Of a stretch of 41,929 bases of DNA, positions 7,365 through 13,773 are shown piece by piece. This stretch comes from DAOVFN01 sp964607835. GTDB taxonomy: Archaea > Aenigmatarchaeota > Aenigmatarchaeia > QMZP01. A program made the translations under genes and the position numbers. Where the stretch lies: NCBI GenBank assembly GCA_964607835.1, contig CAZSLL010000011.1, positions 1-41,929 on the forward strand. Direction: 5' to 3'. Below the pieces are notes generated by a model. That model did no database searches, was not told the DNA's origin, and worked only from the letters and a program-made list of their open reading frames with translations. Within the stretch, counting starts at the first letter, position 1; every line of letters begins with the position of its first letter.

Positions 7365-7615
7365 CGCTGTGAAGGGAATAAAAAACTTTGTCTCAGAATA
7401 GGATTATGGGAGCATTCGACACCGAAATGTACCGGATTGATTATGAGATAAATGGTGTTGAGCAGTCCAGTTACGGAACGACGTATACTGGAATGCCATT
7501 GTATGTGCTCGATAATCAGATAGGAATGTTAGAGGGAAAGGGAGCAAAAATCAAGAAGGTCTCCCTTGGTCCAAATTCCTGGGACAAGTAGTCTTATCTC
7601 TTCTTAGCGGTCGAA
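7365..7615 (+). mobile_element. 251-nt 23S insertion E with a short reading frame
   Basis: The exons join exactly into the conserved CAACG-TCAATCGG-GAGGG: left part ends AGCAACGATCAA at 7364, right part begins TCGGCTGAGGG at 7616. The ends can pair: CGCTGTGAAG (7365-7374) with CTTCTTAGCG (about 7600-7609), two mismatches in the middle. It lacks the shared element and any known endonuclease. Confidence 0.7.
7388..7591 (+). CDS. short hypothetical reading frame in insertion E
   Basis: A 67-codon frame from a TTG at 7388, or 61 codons from an ATG at 7406, fills most of insertion E. Its sequence (MGAFDTEMYRIDYEINGVEQ at the ATG) has a normal soluble-protein composition but no motif I recognise; in particular no LAGLIDADG, HNH or GIY-YIG. 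No clear ribosome site. It could be a remnant or a small protein carried by the insertion, or a chance frame. The fact that it spans most of the insert is the only argument for it. Confidence 0.35.
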   Translation: MSQNRIMGAFDTEMYRIDYEINGVEQSSYGTTYTGMPLYVLDNQIGMLEGKGAKIKKVSLGPNSWDK

Positions 7616-8000
7616 TCGGCTGAGGGTTAGGCGATCCTAAGGCGCCCCCCAACAGGAAGGCGTCGAAAGGGAAGCAGGTTAATATTCCTGCCCTGGGAGA
7701 ATACGTGCGGTGACGCAAGGCAAGTTCCTGACGTTTCGGGACAGCCCGACTGCAGCTATGCAGCTAAGTGCCGAAGCCTGCTGAGAATCTTAATGATGAG
7801 AAGCAGGTGAATGCATGAACGGCCAGCAATGGTTCGGGTGATTCCTGGAGCCCATGAAAAGGGAACGTGCAAGGATTTCTCCTGTTCGTACCGAGAACCG
7901 TCTCTGGTGCCCCACGCTGAGAAGGCGAAGGTGTGTTTGGTGAGATCGACCGAGGGAATATAGGGTCAGGGTATCGAAATGGTCTTTTAACCATTGATAA

Positions 8001-8041
8001 CGGAATAGCGGAACGATGCTATCCATAGGGTTAAAAGACCA
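8001..8041 (+). repeat. shared endonuclease-leader element, copy 3 (intron F)
   Basis: CGGAATAGCGGAAC (8001-8014), CTATCCATAG (8019-8028). It is enclosed by a perfect 13-bp inverted repeat: TGGTCTTTTAACC (7980-7992) with GGTTAAAAGACCA (8029-8041). The likely ATG follows at 8058. Confidence 0.8.
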
Positions 8042-8057
8042 GTCCCGAACAATAAAC

Positions 8058-8918
8058 ATGAATGAAGAAGCCACAGAACTGGTAAAGGAAGACAATGACC
8101 TTGCCTGGTTCATTGGCTTCTCGCTGGGAGACGGGTATTCCACATACGGAAGATATGGGATTGACACGACAAGTCCGGAGATTGTTGGCACACTGCTGGA
8201 AAATCTCAGGAAGATGACACAAATTCCTGTCAAAGCCGAGGTTTACGGCAACCGTGAAAGGTTCTGTCTCGATGGGGTCAAAACCCATTACTACCTTAAG
8301 AGGAAGGATGTCCACTCAGACCATATTAAAATAAAGGTGGACAGTGTTTCCTTTGCCTCGGGAATCCGCAAAATCGAGGAAGAGATTATTCGCAACTGTG
8401 AAAGTCTTCCCGAAACAACGAAATGCAAGATTCTAAGCGGGTTTTTTGATGCAGAGGGGACGGTTTCCCCCAACGGTATATTGGAGATTGACCTTTCTCC
8501 AAAAAGCGTTGAACTGGCGGGTTTTGTGAATGGTTTGCTAAAGGGCGCCGGTATCAGATGTAAGCTGTTCCATAACCCAAGAAGAATCAGGGTTGTCGTG
8601 TGCGGAGGAATGAAAGATGTTGGAAACCTGTCTTTGTTCCAGGAAAAGGTCGGGTTCAGAATACAGAGAAAAAAGGAAGAGCTTAAAGACATGATTGCTG
8701 TGTATTCTTTGCCTGTGGATAAAAGAACCAAAACTGAGATTGGGCTTCTTCTCGAGGAATATCTCCGAAGGGAAGGCCATGCAGAACTGAAGAGATGCAT
8801 GAAAGACCTCCATGTCAAGATTACAATACTGAAGAAATGTGCAAATCAACTTACCGAATCAGGAGCCATTGAACAGTATATCAACAGAAAGCGTGTTTGT
8901 TTGAGACTAGTGAAATGA
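8058..8918 (+). CDS. LAGLIDADG homing endonuclease with C-terminal winged helix (intron F)
   Basis: 286 residues from the ATG at 8058; an in-frame ATG at 8016 lies inside the shared leader element and is unlikely. Motif 1 is LAWFIGFSLGDGYS near residue 16, motif 2 is ILSGFFDAEGTVS near residue 126. After the endonuclease core comes a tail of about 65 residues (RTKTEIGLLLEEYLRREGHA onward, ending GAIEQYINRKRVCLRLVK) that reads as a winged helix, probably extra DNA-binding specificity. The protein lies wholly within the intron, unlike those of introns A and I. Cutting of the intronless 23S site is expected from the family. Confidence 0.85.
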   Translation: MNEEATELVKEDNDLAWFIGFSLGDGYSTYGRYGIDTTSPEIVGTLLENLRKMTQIPVKAEVYGNRERFCLDGVKTHYYLKRKDVHSDHIKIKVDSVSFASGIRKIEEEIIRNCESLPETTKCKILSGFFDAEGTVSPNGILEIDLSPKSVELAGFVNGLLKGAGIRCKLFHNPRRIRVVVCGGMKDVGNLSLFQEKVGFRIQRKKEELKDMIAVYSLPVDKRTKTEIGLLLEEYLRREGHAELKRCMKDLHVKITILKKCANQLTESGAIEQYINRKRVCLRLVK

Positions 8919-9205
8919 TACCCTGTCTCCATCCCATTCGGCAATTGATCTGACCATTTGACCAATTTGGTCTGTGTCAGTCGAAATTAGCCCCGTACCT
9001 TTGGTAGAAGGGGTGCCTATTCCTCCAGCTAAGCTGGGACGAATAGGTCGCAGTGACAAGGAGGGCCCGACTGTTTAACAAAAACGTAGGGGAGTGCTAA
9101 TCCGAAAGGACTTGTATACTTCCTGAGGCCTGCCCAGTGCGAGTGTGTTAAGCCCGGGTTCAACTGGGTGAAGCCCTCGTAAACGGCGGCGGTAACTCTG
9201 ACCGT

Positions 9206-9912
9206 TAACAAACAGGCGGTCCATAAATCTGGCTATATGCTGGAACCCCTGAATGCTTCAGGTCCTGAGCAAGGAATAATCCTGAAGAGAATGTAGGGCA
9301 ATCAGCAGGAAACTACCTTTGGAGGTGTGAGAATGCAAGAAAATCGTGGGTTGAGCAAACTCATGAGAAAAGGGAAAAGGCTGAGGCTTTACCTTCTGGG
9401 TTTTATTGACGCAGAAGGGTGTTTTAGCGTTTCCCTGAAAAATCAGAAAGATGCAAGGTTTGGATGGGTTCTGGATCCGCTTTTCCAGGTTACTCAACAC
9501 AAAAACTACAGAATTATCCTGGAAATGATGAAAAAAGAGTTTTCATGCGGAAGGATAATCGAAAAACCCGGACAAAAGGATTTGCTAATCTTTTTGGTTG
9601 ACAACAGGAGGCAGCTGAAGGAAAAGGTCATGCCTTTTTTTGAAAAGAACCCTCTTGTGGTCAAAAGCGAAGATTTCCGGCTTTTCAAGGAAATTGTAGA
9701 AGGGCTGGAAAACAAAATGCATTCAGACAAGGAAACCTTCAAAGTGCTTATCAGAAAAGCCTTTAACATGAATCTTAGAGGAAAGCAAAGAAGGCACAAA
9801 TTGAAAGAAGTCCTCGAAGATTTAGATAAGCAAAGGATCCTCAGAGACCATACGCCAGACTCTTAATTGAGATGATATGGTCCACCCCACATGGCAACAT
9901 GTGAACTAGGTG
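9206..9912 (+). mobile_element. group I intron G in 23S with LAGLIDADG gene
   Basis: This insertion differs in kind from the others. The exon end GACCGT (9200-9205) pairs with the internal guide GCGGTC (9215-9220), forming P1 with the diagnostic U-G wobble at the splice site. The core follows: GGCTATATGCTGG with paired CCTGAA/TTCAGG, then CAATCAGCAGGAAAC (Q/P5-like region) near 9299-9313. After the gene come GACT (about 9857-9860), a CTC/GAG P8-like hairpin and GATATGGTCC, where GACT pairs with GGTC as P7. The last intron base is G at 9912. Spliced exons read ACTCTGACCGT-CTTAAGGTAGCG as in 23S. Group I introns in archaeal rRNA are known but not common. No shared TAGCGGAAT element. Confidence 0.85.
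9333..9866 (+). CDS. single-motif LAGLIDADG homing endonuclease (group I intron G)
   Basis: 177 residues with a single motif, LYLLGFIDAEGCFSVSL near residue 21, so it should act as a homodimer like I-CreI. The Phe-Ser-Val-Ser pattern after the motif and the later KNYRIILEMMKKEF and FRLFKEIVEGL helices match that family. The ATG at 9333 has a strong Shine-Dalgarno site GGAGGTG at 9321-9327; the in-frame GTG at 9327 is part of that site. The last codons (PDS and stop) overlap the P7/P8 region of the intron core, so coding and ribozyme functions share sequence. The insertion region in the 23S central core is a classic target of such endonucleases. Confidence 0.88.
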   Translation: MQENRGLSKLMRKGKRLRLYLLGFIDAEGCFSVSLKNQKDARFGWVLDPLFQVTQHKNYRIILEMMKKEFSCGRIIEKPGQKDLLIFLVDNRRQLKEKVMPFFEKNPLVVKSEDFRLFKEIVEGLENKMHSDKETFKVLIRKAFNMNLRGKQRRHKLKEVLEDLDKQRILRDHTPDS

Positions 9913-9929
9913 CTTAAGGTAGCGTAAAT

Positions 9930-9972
9930 GCGCTACTGTTATAGCCGCTAGGGCATAACAGAGCCAACGCAG
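9930..9972 (+). other. 43-nt mini-insertion in the invariant GGTAGCGAAATTCC segment
   Basis: Exon should read AGGTAGCG(T)AAAT-TCCCTTGCCG. Here GTAAAT and TCCCTTGCCG are split by 43 bases containing CTGTTAT/ATAACAG (7 bp) and an outer TGCG/CGCA pair. It lies only 17 bases downstream of the group I intron. A persisting insert here is hard to reconcile with a working ribosome, so it is probably spliced. Confidence 0.65.
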
Positions 9973-10283
9973 TCCCTTGCCGATTAATTGTCGGCCTGCA
10001 TGAATGGCTTAACGAGCCCCTCACTGTCCCCGGTTGATGCCAAGTGAACTTAATTTCCTGTGCATATTCAGGAGTCCTCCAGCGGGACGAGAAGACCCCA
10101 TGGAACTTTACTGCAGCTTGATGTTGCTGTATGGCAGCGAGTGTATAGCGTAGGTGGGAGCGTTGCACCCAGGTCGAGAGGTCTGGGGAAGGCGACAATG
10201 TAACACCACCCATTTGTTTTCATACGGCTTACCCTTAGGGGGACATCATCTGGCGGGCAGTTTGACTGGGAGTTTGTTAGGAA

Positions 10284-10898
10284 TCACTTCAAGATACCAA
10301 TCTCGTCCATAAATTTGGTAAAGGATTTTAACCCGGAAATAAGGACAGCTTTCGGTTTTACCCTTGCTTTTATCCCTACTGAAGAAAGGCAATCCAGTAT
10401 CTGAGCCTTCAGAAAGGGGTGATAGCAGGTTATCTCCAGAGTGTAAATCCCGTTTTCCCTGTTTATATAGATGCCGCCATCCCCGGATGCAAAGCCATAG
10501 AGGAAAGCCTTTATGAGACCTGAATCTTGCATAATGCTTGAATGTATCCTGGATGGCGGGTAATCGATGCCGTTTTTCTGCAAAATATCGCATATCTTGC
10601 ATGAAAATCCGTTGCAGCAGGGAAATGATTTGCATGGAAGCGTCCTGAAAGTCGGCGAGTACTGAAAAAGGGAATCTGCAATCTTTTTTGAGAATACCCT
10701 CATCGAGACCGCATTTCTGCATGGAATCATATAGAAGCTTTTGACACCAAAACAGTATTCCATCAATACCCTGAACAGATTCCTCAAATCAGGGGATTTG
10801 TTCGTGAACTGAATGCAATAAGTCTTCTTTGATTTGTCATAGTATACTGAGCCGTCTGAAAGCAGCAAGCCGATTAGCATTGCCAGCTTTTCATTCAT
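10284..10898 (-). CDS. LAGLIDADG homing endonuclease on the strand opposite to the rRNA
   Basis: 204 residues from an ATG at 10898 (MNEKLAMLIGLLLSDG). Motif 1 LAMLIGLLLSDGSVYY is at residue 5, motif 2 AFLYGFASGDGGIYI near residue 134. The second has SGDGG instead of DAEG but keeps an acid. An in-frame upstream ATG at 11006 lies in exon and would read through the leader element, so I reject it. Because the gene is antisense to the pre-rRNA it cannot be expressed from the rRNA transcript and must have its own promoter on the minus strand. No clear TATA box is visible apart from the AT-rich leader element. The stop codon overlaps the terminal inverted repeat of the intron. Confidence 0.85.
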   Translation of the reverse strand: MNEKLAMLIGLLLSDGSVYYDKSKKTYCIQFTNKSPDLRNLFRVLMEYCFGVKSFYMIPCRNAVSMRVFSKKIADSLFQYSPTFRTLPCKSFPCCNGFSCKICDILQKNGIDYPPSRIHSSIMQDSGLIKAFLYGFASGDGGIYINRENGIYTLEITCYHPFLKAQILDCLSSVGIKARVKPKAVLISGLKSFTKFMDEIGILK

Positions 10899-10920
10899 TA
10901 TTATTTTGGGTTTGGAATCC

Positions 10921-10960
10921 TTTATCAGTTTATGGATAGGGACATTCCGGTATTCCGCTA
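10921..10960 (-). repeat. shared endonuclease-leader element, copy 4, inverted (intron H-prime)
   Basis: On the minus strand TAGCGGAATACCGGAAT (10960-10944), CTATCCATA (10939-10931), CTGATAAA (10928-10921). GGAATC just upstream and GGATTCC just downstream (minus strand) can pair, as in the other copies. The ATG follows 22 bases later at 10898. Confidence 0.8.
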
Positions 10961-11222
10961 GATTCCTAGCGAGCCAGTAAGCGGTACACCCTTGACAGAT
11001 TATCAAGGGTGCCCAAAGGTTTCCTCATCGAGGTCAGAAATCTCGAGAAGAGTGTAAGGGCAAAAGGAAGCCTGATAGGATTCTGGACAACAAGGAATCC
11101 TAACGCGAAAGCGTGGCCTAGCGACCCCCGGTGCCCGATTAATTGCGGGCCCGGTTTGTCAGAAAAGCTACCCTGGGGATAATTAACACGGAGACTGCTG
11201 GTTTGAAAGTCAGGGGTTTGTC

Positions 11223-11266
11223 TAGCGGAATAGCGGAACAGTGCTATGGTTAAGCAGATAAACCCC
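11223..11266 (+). repeat. shared endonuclease-leader element, copy 5 (intron H)
   Basis: TAGCGGAATAGCGGAAC (11223-11239), CTATGGTTAAG (11244-11254). GGGGTTTGTC (11213-11222) pairs over 10 bases with GATAAACCCC (11257-11266), one G-U pair. The ATG is at 11284. Confidence 0.85.
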
Positions 11267-11283
11267 TATTAGGAAATATCTGA

Positions 11284-11892
11284 ATGGAACCGCTTTCCAA
11301 GGGGTTCATCTTCGGAGCTTGCGAGGATGGAACCCTCTATTACAGGAAGGACAGAAACCAGTACACAATCGAGTTCGAGCAGAAAGTGAAAAAATGGCTT
11401 GAGGTAATCCGGGAATCAATATCTGAGGTATATGGCAAGAAAGCCAATCTCAGAAAAACAAACAAGGGATATTTCAGGCTGATTGTGTATTCCAAGGATA
11501 TCTTCAATGATATCAAGGAATTTCGGAATGACTATGAAAAGCTTCTTTTGGGTAGTAGTAGCTTCAGAATAGACTTTCTGAGGGGCATCTTCGATGCCGA
11601 AGGAACTGTCCACAAGGAGAGATTCCAGATAAGAGTTTCCTCGAACAAGCAAAAGGTCATAAATTCAATCAAAGAAAACCTTGAATGTTTGGGGATAAAG
11701 ACCGGGAAAATCCATAAAGATGTTGCAGTATATGTGCTTCCTCTTTATGGCAGAGAGAATCTAAGGGTTTTCTCTGATATCATAGGTTTCAGACATCCTG
11801 AGAAACAAAAAAGACTTTCAGACCTTCTCTTTGTTAATCCCAAAAATGGAGTTGTGGCGCTCGAGAGTCCACACTTGTCTTCTTGTTCGTAA
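11284..11892 (+). CDS. LAGLIDADG homing endonuclease (intron H)
   Basis: 202 residues, the shortest of the two-motif group. Motif 1 is KGFIFGACEDGTLYY near residue 6, motif 2 FLRGIFDAEGTVH near residue 99. The end (DIIGFRHPEKQKRLSDLL) matches the ends of the intron A and I proteins, showing common descent. The ATG at 11284 lies 18 bases after the shared leader element. The gene is complete and ends well before the 3-prime splice region, unlike intron A. The expected target is the intronless helix 89 site. Confidence 0.87.
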   Translation: MEPLSKGFIFGACEDGTLYYRKDRNQYTIEFEQKVKKWLEVIRESISEVYGKKANLRKTNKGYFRLIVYSKDIFNDIKEFRNDYEKLLLGSSSFRIDFLRGIFDAEGTVHKERFQIRVSSNKQKVINSIKENLECLGIKTGKIHKDVAVYVLPLYGRENLRVFSDIIGFRHPEKQKRLSDLLFVNPKNGVVALESPHLSSCS

Positions 11893-12144
11893 GCAAGATA
11901 TATTGGCTGTTGAGTTCCAGGCGACTGGAACGATGAGAGAGTCATGGGAAGTAAGCTATGTCGATTTATCGACCAGCCATGGGGCTGGGATGAGATACGA
12001 ATATCAGGAAAACAAAGGTCAAATCGACAGCGTTCATTGCTTCTCCGCCGTCGGCTCGACTCTTCCTGGGCGTGCAGCAGCGTCCAAGGGTGGGGGTGTT
12101 CACCCATTAAAGAGTCACGTTAGCTGGGTTAAGTACGGTGCGAT

Positions 12145-12884
12145 CTTGCATTGGTCCTGGTCAAGCCATGTCTACCGGAATACCGGAACGCTACTATCCA
12201 TAGGCTTATATTCAGCAGAACGAACACTCTGCTATGGAGATAAACCGTGATGTAGCGTACATTCTCGGTGCTCTGAGAGACGGATGTTTCATCCGGAACG
12301 AGAAATACAGAATACACAGGATCCGGATTTACCAGAAGAACCTCGAATGGGTTCAGATGCTATCCGGGCTTTTCTCTATTGTTTACGGGGTTATTCCCAT
12401 AGTGAGCAAAGATGAAAGGGATAATGTCTGGAGCCTGATGGTTAATTCAGTCAATGTTTTCAGGGAACTATCAGATTTGAGCGAATATCCCGGAAAGCAA
12501 TGCGAATGGAACATACCGTCTTCCATACTTCAGTCAAGCACAGAAGCAAAGATTCAGTTCATTAAGGGCTTCTTTGACGCTGAAGGAGGGGTTCCGCACG
12601 TTGAAAAACATAAAATCGAGGCAAAGAACATCAGGGTTCATTTCACACAAGCAAACGAAATGTGCCTTGAGCAAATCAGAGGAATTCTGAATGAACTCGA
12701 TGTCAAGACAGGAAGGGTGTGCGGACCTTATTTCAAGAAAGGGTACCGAAATCCTGTTTACAGACTGAAGATTCACGGAATCAGAGAAGTTGCAAGGTAT
12801 TCAGGGATAATCGGTTCAGAACATCCTGAAAAGAGAATAAGATTGTCCATCATAAGTAACATGGCTCAGGACCAATGCAGGGCA
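12145..12884 (+). mobile_element. 23S intron I with LAGLIDADG endonuclease gene
   Basis: Left exon ends GGTTAAGTACGGTGCGA, right exon resumes ATAAGCCAGTACG then TGCTGGAGGTGTTGG. Ends form the best stem of all: TGCATTGGTCCTG (12147-12159) with CAGGACCAATGCA (12867-12879), then, after a 4-nt bulge, AGCCATGT (12164-12171) with ACATGGCT (12859-12866). Confidence 0.83.
12173..12209 (+). repeat. shared endonuclease-leader element, copy 6 (intron I)
   Basis: TACCGGAATACCGGAAC (12173-12189), CTATCCATAG (12194-12203). AAGCC at 12163-12167 can pair with GGCTT at 12203-12207. The ATG is at 12234. Confidence 0.8.
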
Positions 12885-12887
12885 TAA
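12234..12887 (+). CDS. LAGLIDADG homing endonuclease (intron I)
   Basis: 217 residues. Motif 1 VAYILGALRDGCF is at residue 7 and motif 2 FIKGFFDAEGGVP near residue 102. The protein is the closest relative of the intron A endonuclease in this gene: same ALRDG and FFDAEG motifs, a similar WNxPxxIL(Q/E)SS(T/A)E segment before motif 2 and a similar end (SEHPEKRIRLSIIS). ATG at 12234 chosen; it follows the shared element by 30 bases. The last codons (NMAQDQCRA) run through the closing stem, and the stop codon is in the first exon bases. Confidence 0.87.
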   Translation: MEINRDVAYILGALRDGCFIRNEKYRIHRIRIYQKNLEWVQMLSGLFSIVYGVIPIVSKDERDNVWSLMVNSVNVFRELSDLSEYPGKQCEWNIPSSILQSSTEAKIQFIKGFFDAEGGVPHVEKHKIEAKNIRVHFTQANEMCLEQIRGILNELDVKTGRVCGPYFKKGYRNPVYRLKIHGIREVARYSGIIGSEHPEKRIRLSIISNMAQDQCRA

Positions 12888-13073
12888 GCCAGTACGTTCT
12901 ATATCTGCTGGAGGTGTTGGTCGCCTGAGGGGAGGGGACTTTCAGTACGAAAGGAACAAGGTCCCGCGGCCTCTGGTGTATCGGTCATGACAAACGCATG
13001 ACAGCCATATAGCTGTCCTGCGGTCGATGTGCGCCGAGTAGCTACGCCGTACCCGGATAAGCGCTGAAGGCAT

Positions 13074-13105
13074 ACCTATGCAGAACCAGTCTGCAGAGGG
13101 CCTAA
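13074..13105 (+). other. 32-nt mini-insertion in 23S near the 3-prime end
   Basis: The conserved GCTGAAAGCATCTAAGCGCGAAGC reads GCTGAAGGCAT, then 32 extra bases, then CTAAGCGCGAAGC: the two sides join exactly. The insert can form TGCAG/CTGCA. It is the shortest intron-like insertion here. Confidence 0.6.
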
Positions 13106-13280
13106 CTAAGCGCGAAGCCGGCCCTGAAAAGAGGCAACCATTGCACGAACTGGCTGGTGACAGTCGGCGAGTGCAGGAGGGTCCTGTAGACGACAGGTTG
13201 ATAGAATCGGGGTGTAAGCACCAAGGTTTTCCGAGGTGTTCAGCCCACGGTTACTAACCCCCAACGAGTCCTGGTTAAGC

Positions 13281-13341
13281 AGCCCCTTTCAGGAGAAAGG
13301 GCTGGACAAATGGGATAGCTCACCTATACATATTTCTTTTT
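13281..13341 (+). terminator. probable 3-prime end of the 23S unit
   Basis: A hairpin AGCCCCTTTC/GAAAGGGCT (13281-13303, one bulged C) follows the 23S, then the processing stem arm, then a T-rich run TTTCTTTTT (about 13331-13339), typical of archaeal termination. Confidence 0.5.
13313..13327 (+). repeat. 3-prime arm of the 23S processing stem
   Basis: GGATAGCTCACCTAT pairs perfectly with 2736-2750, more than 10 kb upstream. That the pairing survives across all insertions indicates that the whole unit is one transcript. Confidence 0.85.
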
Positions 13342-13437
13342 ACATCTGAATACTGGGCAGCGGTAGCTCTGTCCATGTGACAGATGCCGAAGTCCATGGG
13401 AAACCAATAAAACAGGGCGCAACGAAGAATAAAGCAT

Positions 13438-13620
13438 ATGCAGGCCCTGGCGGTCAAGGTCCAGGATGGCGAATACAGGGGCGGGCCGGAAGTACTTCCA
13501 TCTTACGGCTGCAGCGCGTTCCCAGACAGGATAGGGGTTTCGCAGGATTGCGGCAACTGTGAGCAGCTTGAGAAGTGCACTGACTACATACTGAATGAAC
13601 TGAGGATACTCAGGCCCTGA
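13438..13620 (+). CDS. small Cys-containing protein
   Basis: 60 residues starting MQALAVKVQDGEYRGGPEVL. It has four cysteines in the pattern YGCSAF...QDCGNCEQLEKC, which could bind a metal ion. It is the first frame after the rRNA unit and matches the GC-rich codon style of the genes to its right. No clear Shine-Dalgarno site; an ATG preceded by AAGAATAAAGC. I recognise no family. An overlapping frame from 13377 is less convincing. The 117 bases between the rRNA terminator and this gene contain a GGGCAG/CTGTCC hairpin. Confidence 0.5.
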   Translation: MQALAVKVQDGEYRGGPEVLPSYGCSAFPDRIGVSQDCGNCEQLEKCTDYILNELRILRP

Positions 13621-13773
13621 GTCTTGGCGGATGCTGTTTCCGGAAAATGGAAGCCTCCGTAAATCAAGGTTTGCGCTTCATCTATTCTCAAGTTTTCGGA
13701 CGCCCTTGTAGTAAACCGGAATGCCCCTGAAAAAGCTGTAACCCTTATTACCCAGGTTGGATAATTAATAAAC

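Larger units (their letters stand above)
7959..8980 (+). mobile_element. 23S intron F with LAGLIDADG endonuclease gene
   Basis: Left exon ends GATCGACCGAGGGAAT and right exon resumes TCGAAATTAGCCCCGTACC, the two halves of the usual GAGGGAATTCGGCAAATTGGCCCCGTA. AAATGGTC (7977-7984) pairs with GACCATTT (8952-8959) near the ends. Confidence 0.8.
10271..10980 (+). mobile_element. 23S intron H-prime in the P-loop with inverted endonuclease gene
   Basis: The P-loop segment TTTGACTGGGGCGGT is split as TTTGACTGGG (to 10270) and GCGGTACACC (from 10981). Ends pair: TAGGAATC (10278-10285) with GATTCCTA (10961-10968). The endonuclease gene and its leader element lie on the minus strand. Confidence 0.8.
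11211..12019 (+). mobile_element. 23S intron H with LAGLIDADG endonuclease gene
   Basis: Left exon ends GCTGGTTTGAAAGT, right exon resumes CAAATCGACAGCG; joined they match the tip of helix 89 (AAGAGTTCATATCGACGG). After the gene are about 125 bases of structured intron RNA, including TTCCAG-GCGA-CTGGAA, a stem capped by a GNRA tetraloop, and CAGCC/GGCTG. This 3-prime region is longer than in the sister introns. Confidence 0.8.
2835..13274 (+). rRNA. 23S rRNA gene interrupted by many introns
   Basis: The exons read as archaeal 23S. Examples are GTGGATGGCTAGGCTCGGG near 2853, GGTTAAGGTCCCAAA near 5906, AGAAGCAGCC near 5980, GTAAACGGCGGCGGTAACTC near 9179, GACGAGAAGACCCC near 10087 (the archaeal G at the A2058 position), CAGTTTGACTGGG near 10258 and the sarcin-ricin region near 12943. 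The two ends form helix 1: AGGACTC at 2837-2843 pairs with GAGTCCT at 13266-13272. Insertions, placed by continuity with conserved 23S sequence, total about 7.3 kb and leave about 3.0 kb. Exon ends are approximate to a few bases except in the group I intron. A 100-N gap lies at 5399-5498. Some positions that are nearly universal in 23S differ here (see findings), so functionality is likely but not proven. Confidence 0.93.

Noticed and set aside
7959..12884. The TAGCGGAAT introns as group I or group II introns
   Set aside because: No P/Q/R/S core segments and no domain V were seen; their complementary ends and the inverted copy fit bulge-helix-bulge processing better.
12975..13045. Further mini-intron around the TCATGACAAACGCATGACAGCC hairpins
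   Set aside because: This part of 23S (helix 98 region) varies naturally in length in archaea, so an expanded helix is more likely than an intron.
13377..13562. 61-codon frame overlapping the small Cys protein
   Set aside because: It overlaps the 13438-13620 frame out of phase, is Gly/Gln/Arg-rich and shows no motif; the Cys-containing frame is more protein-like.
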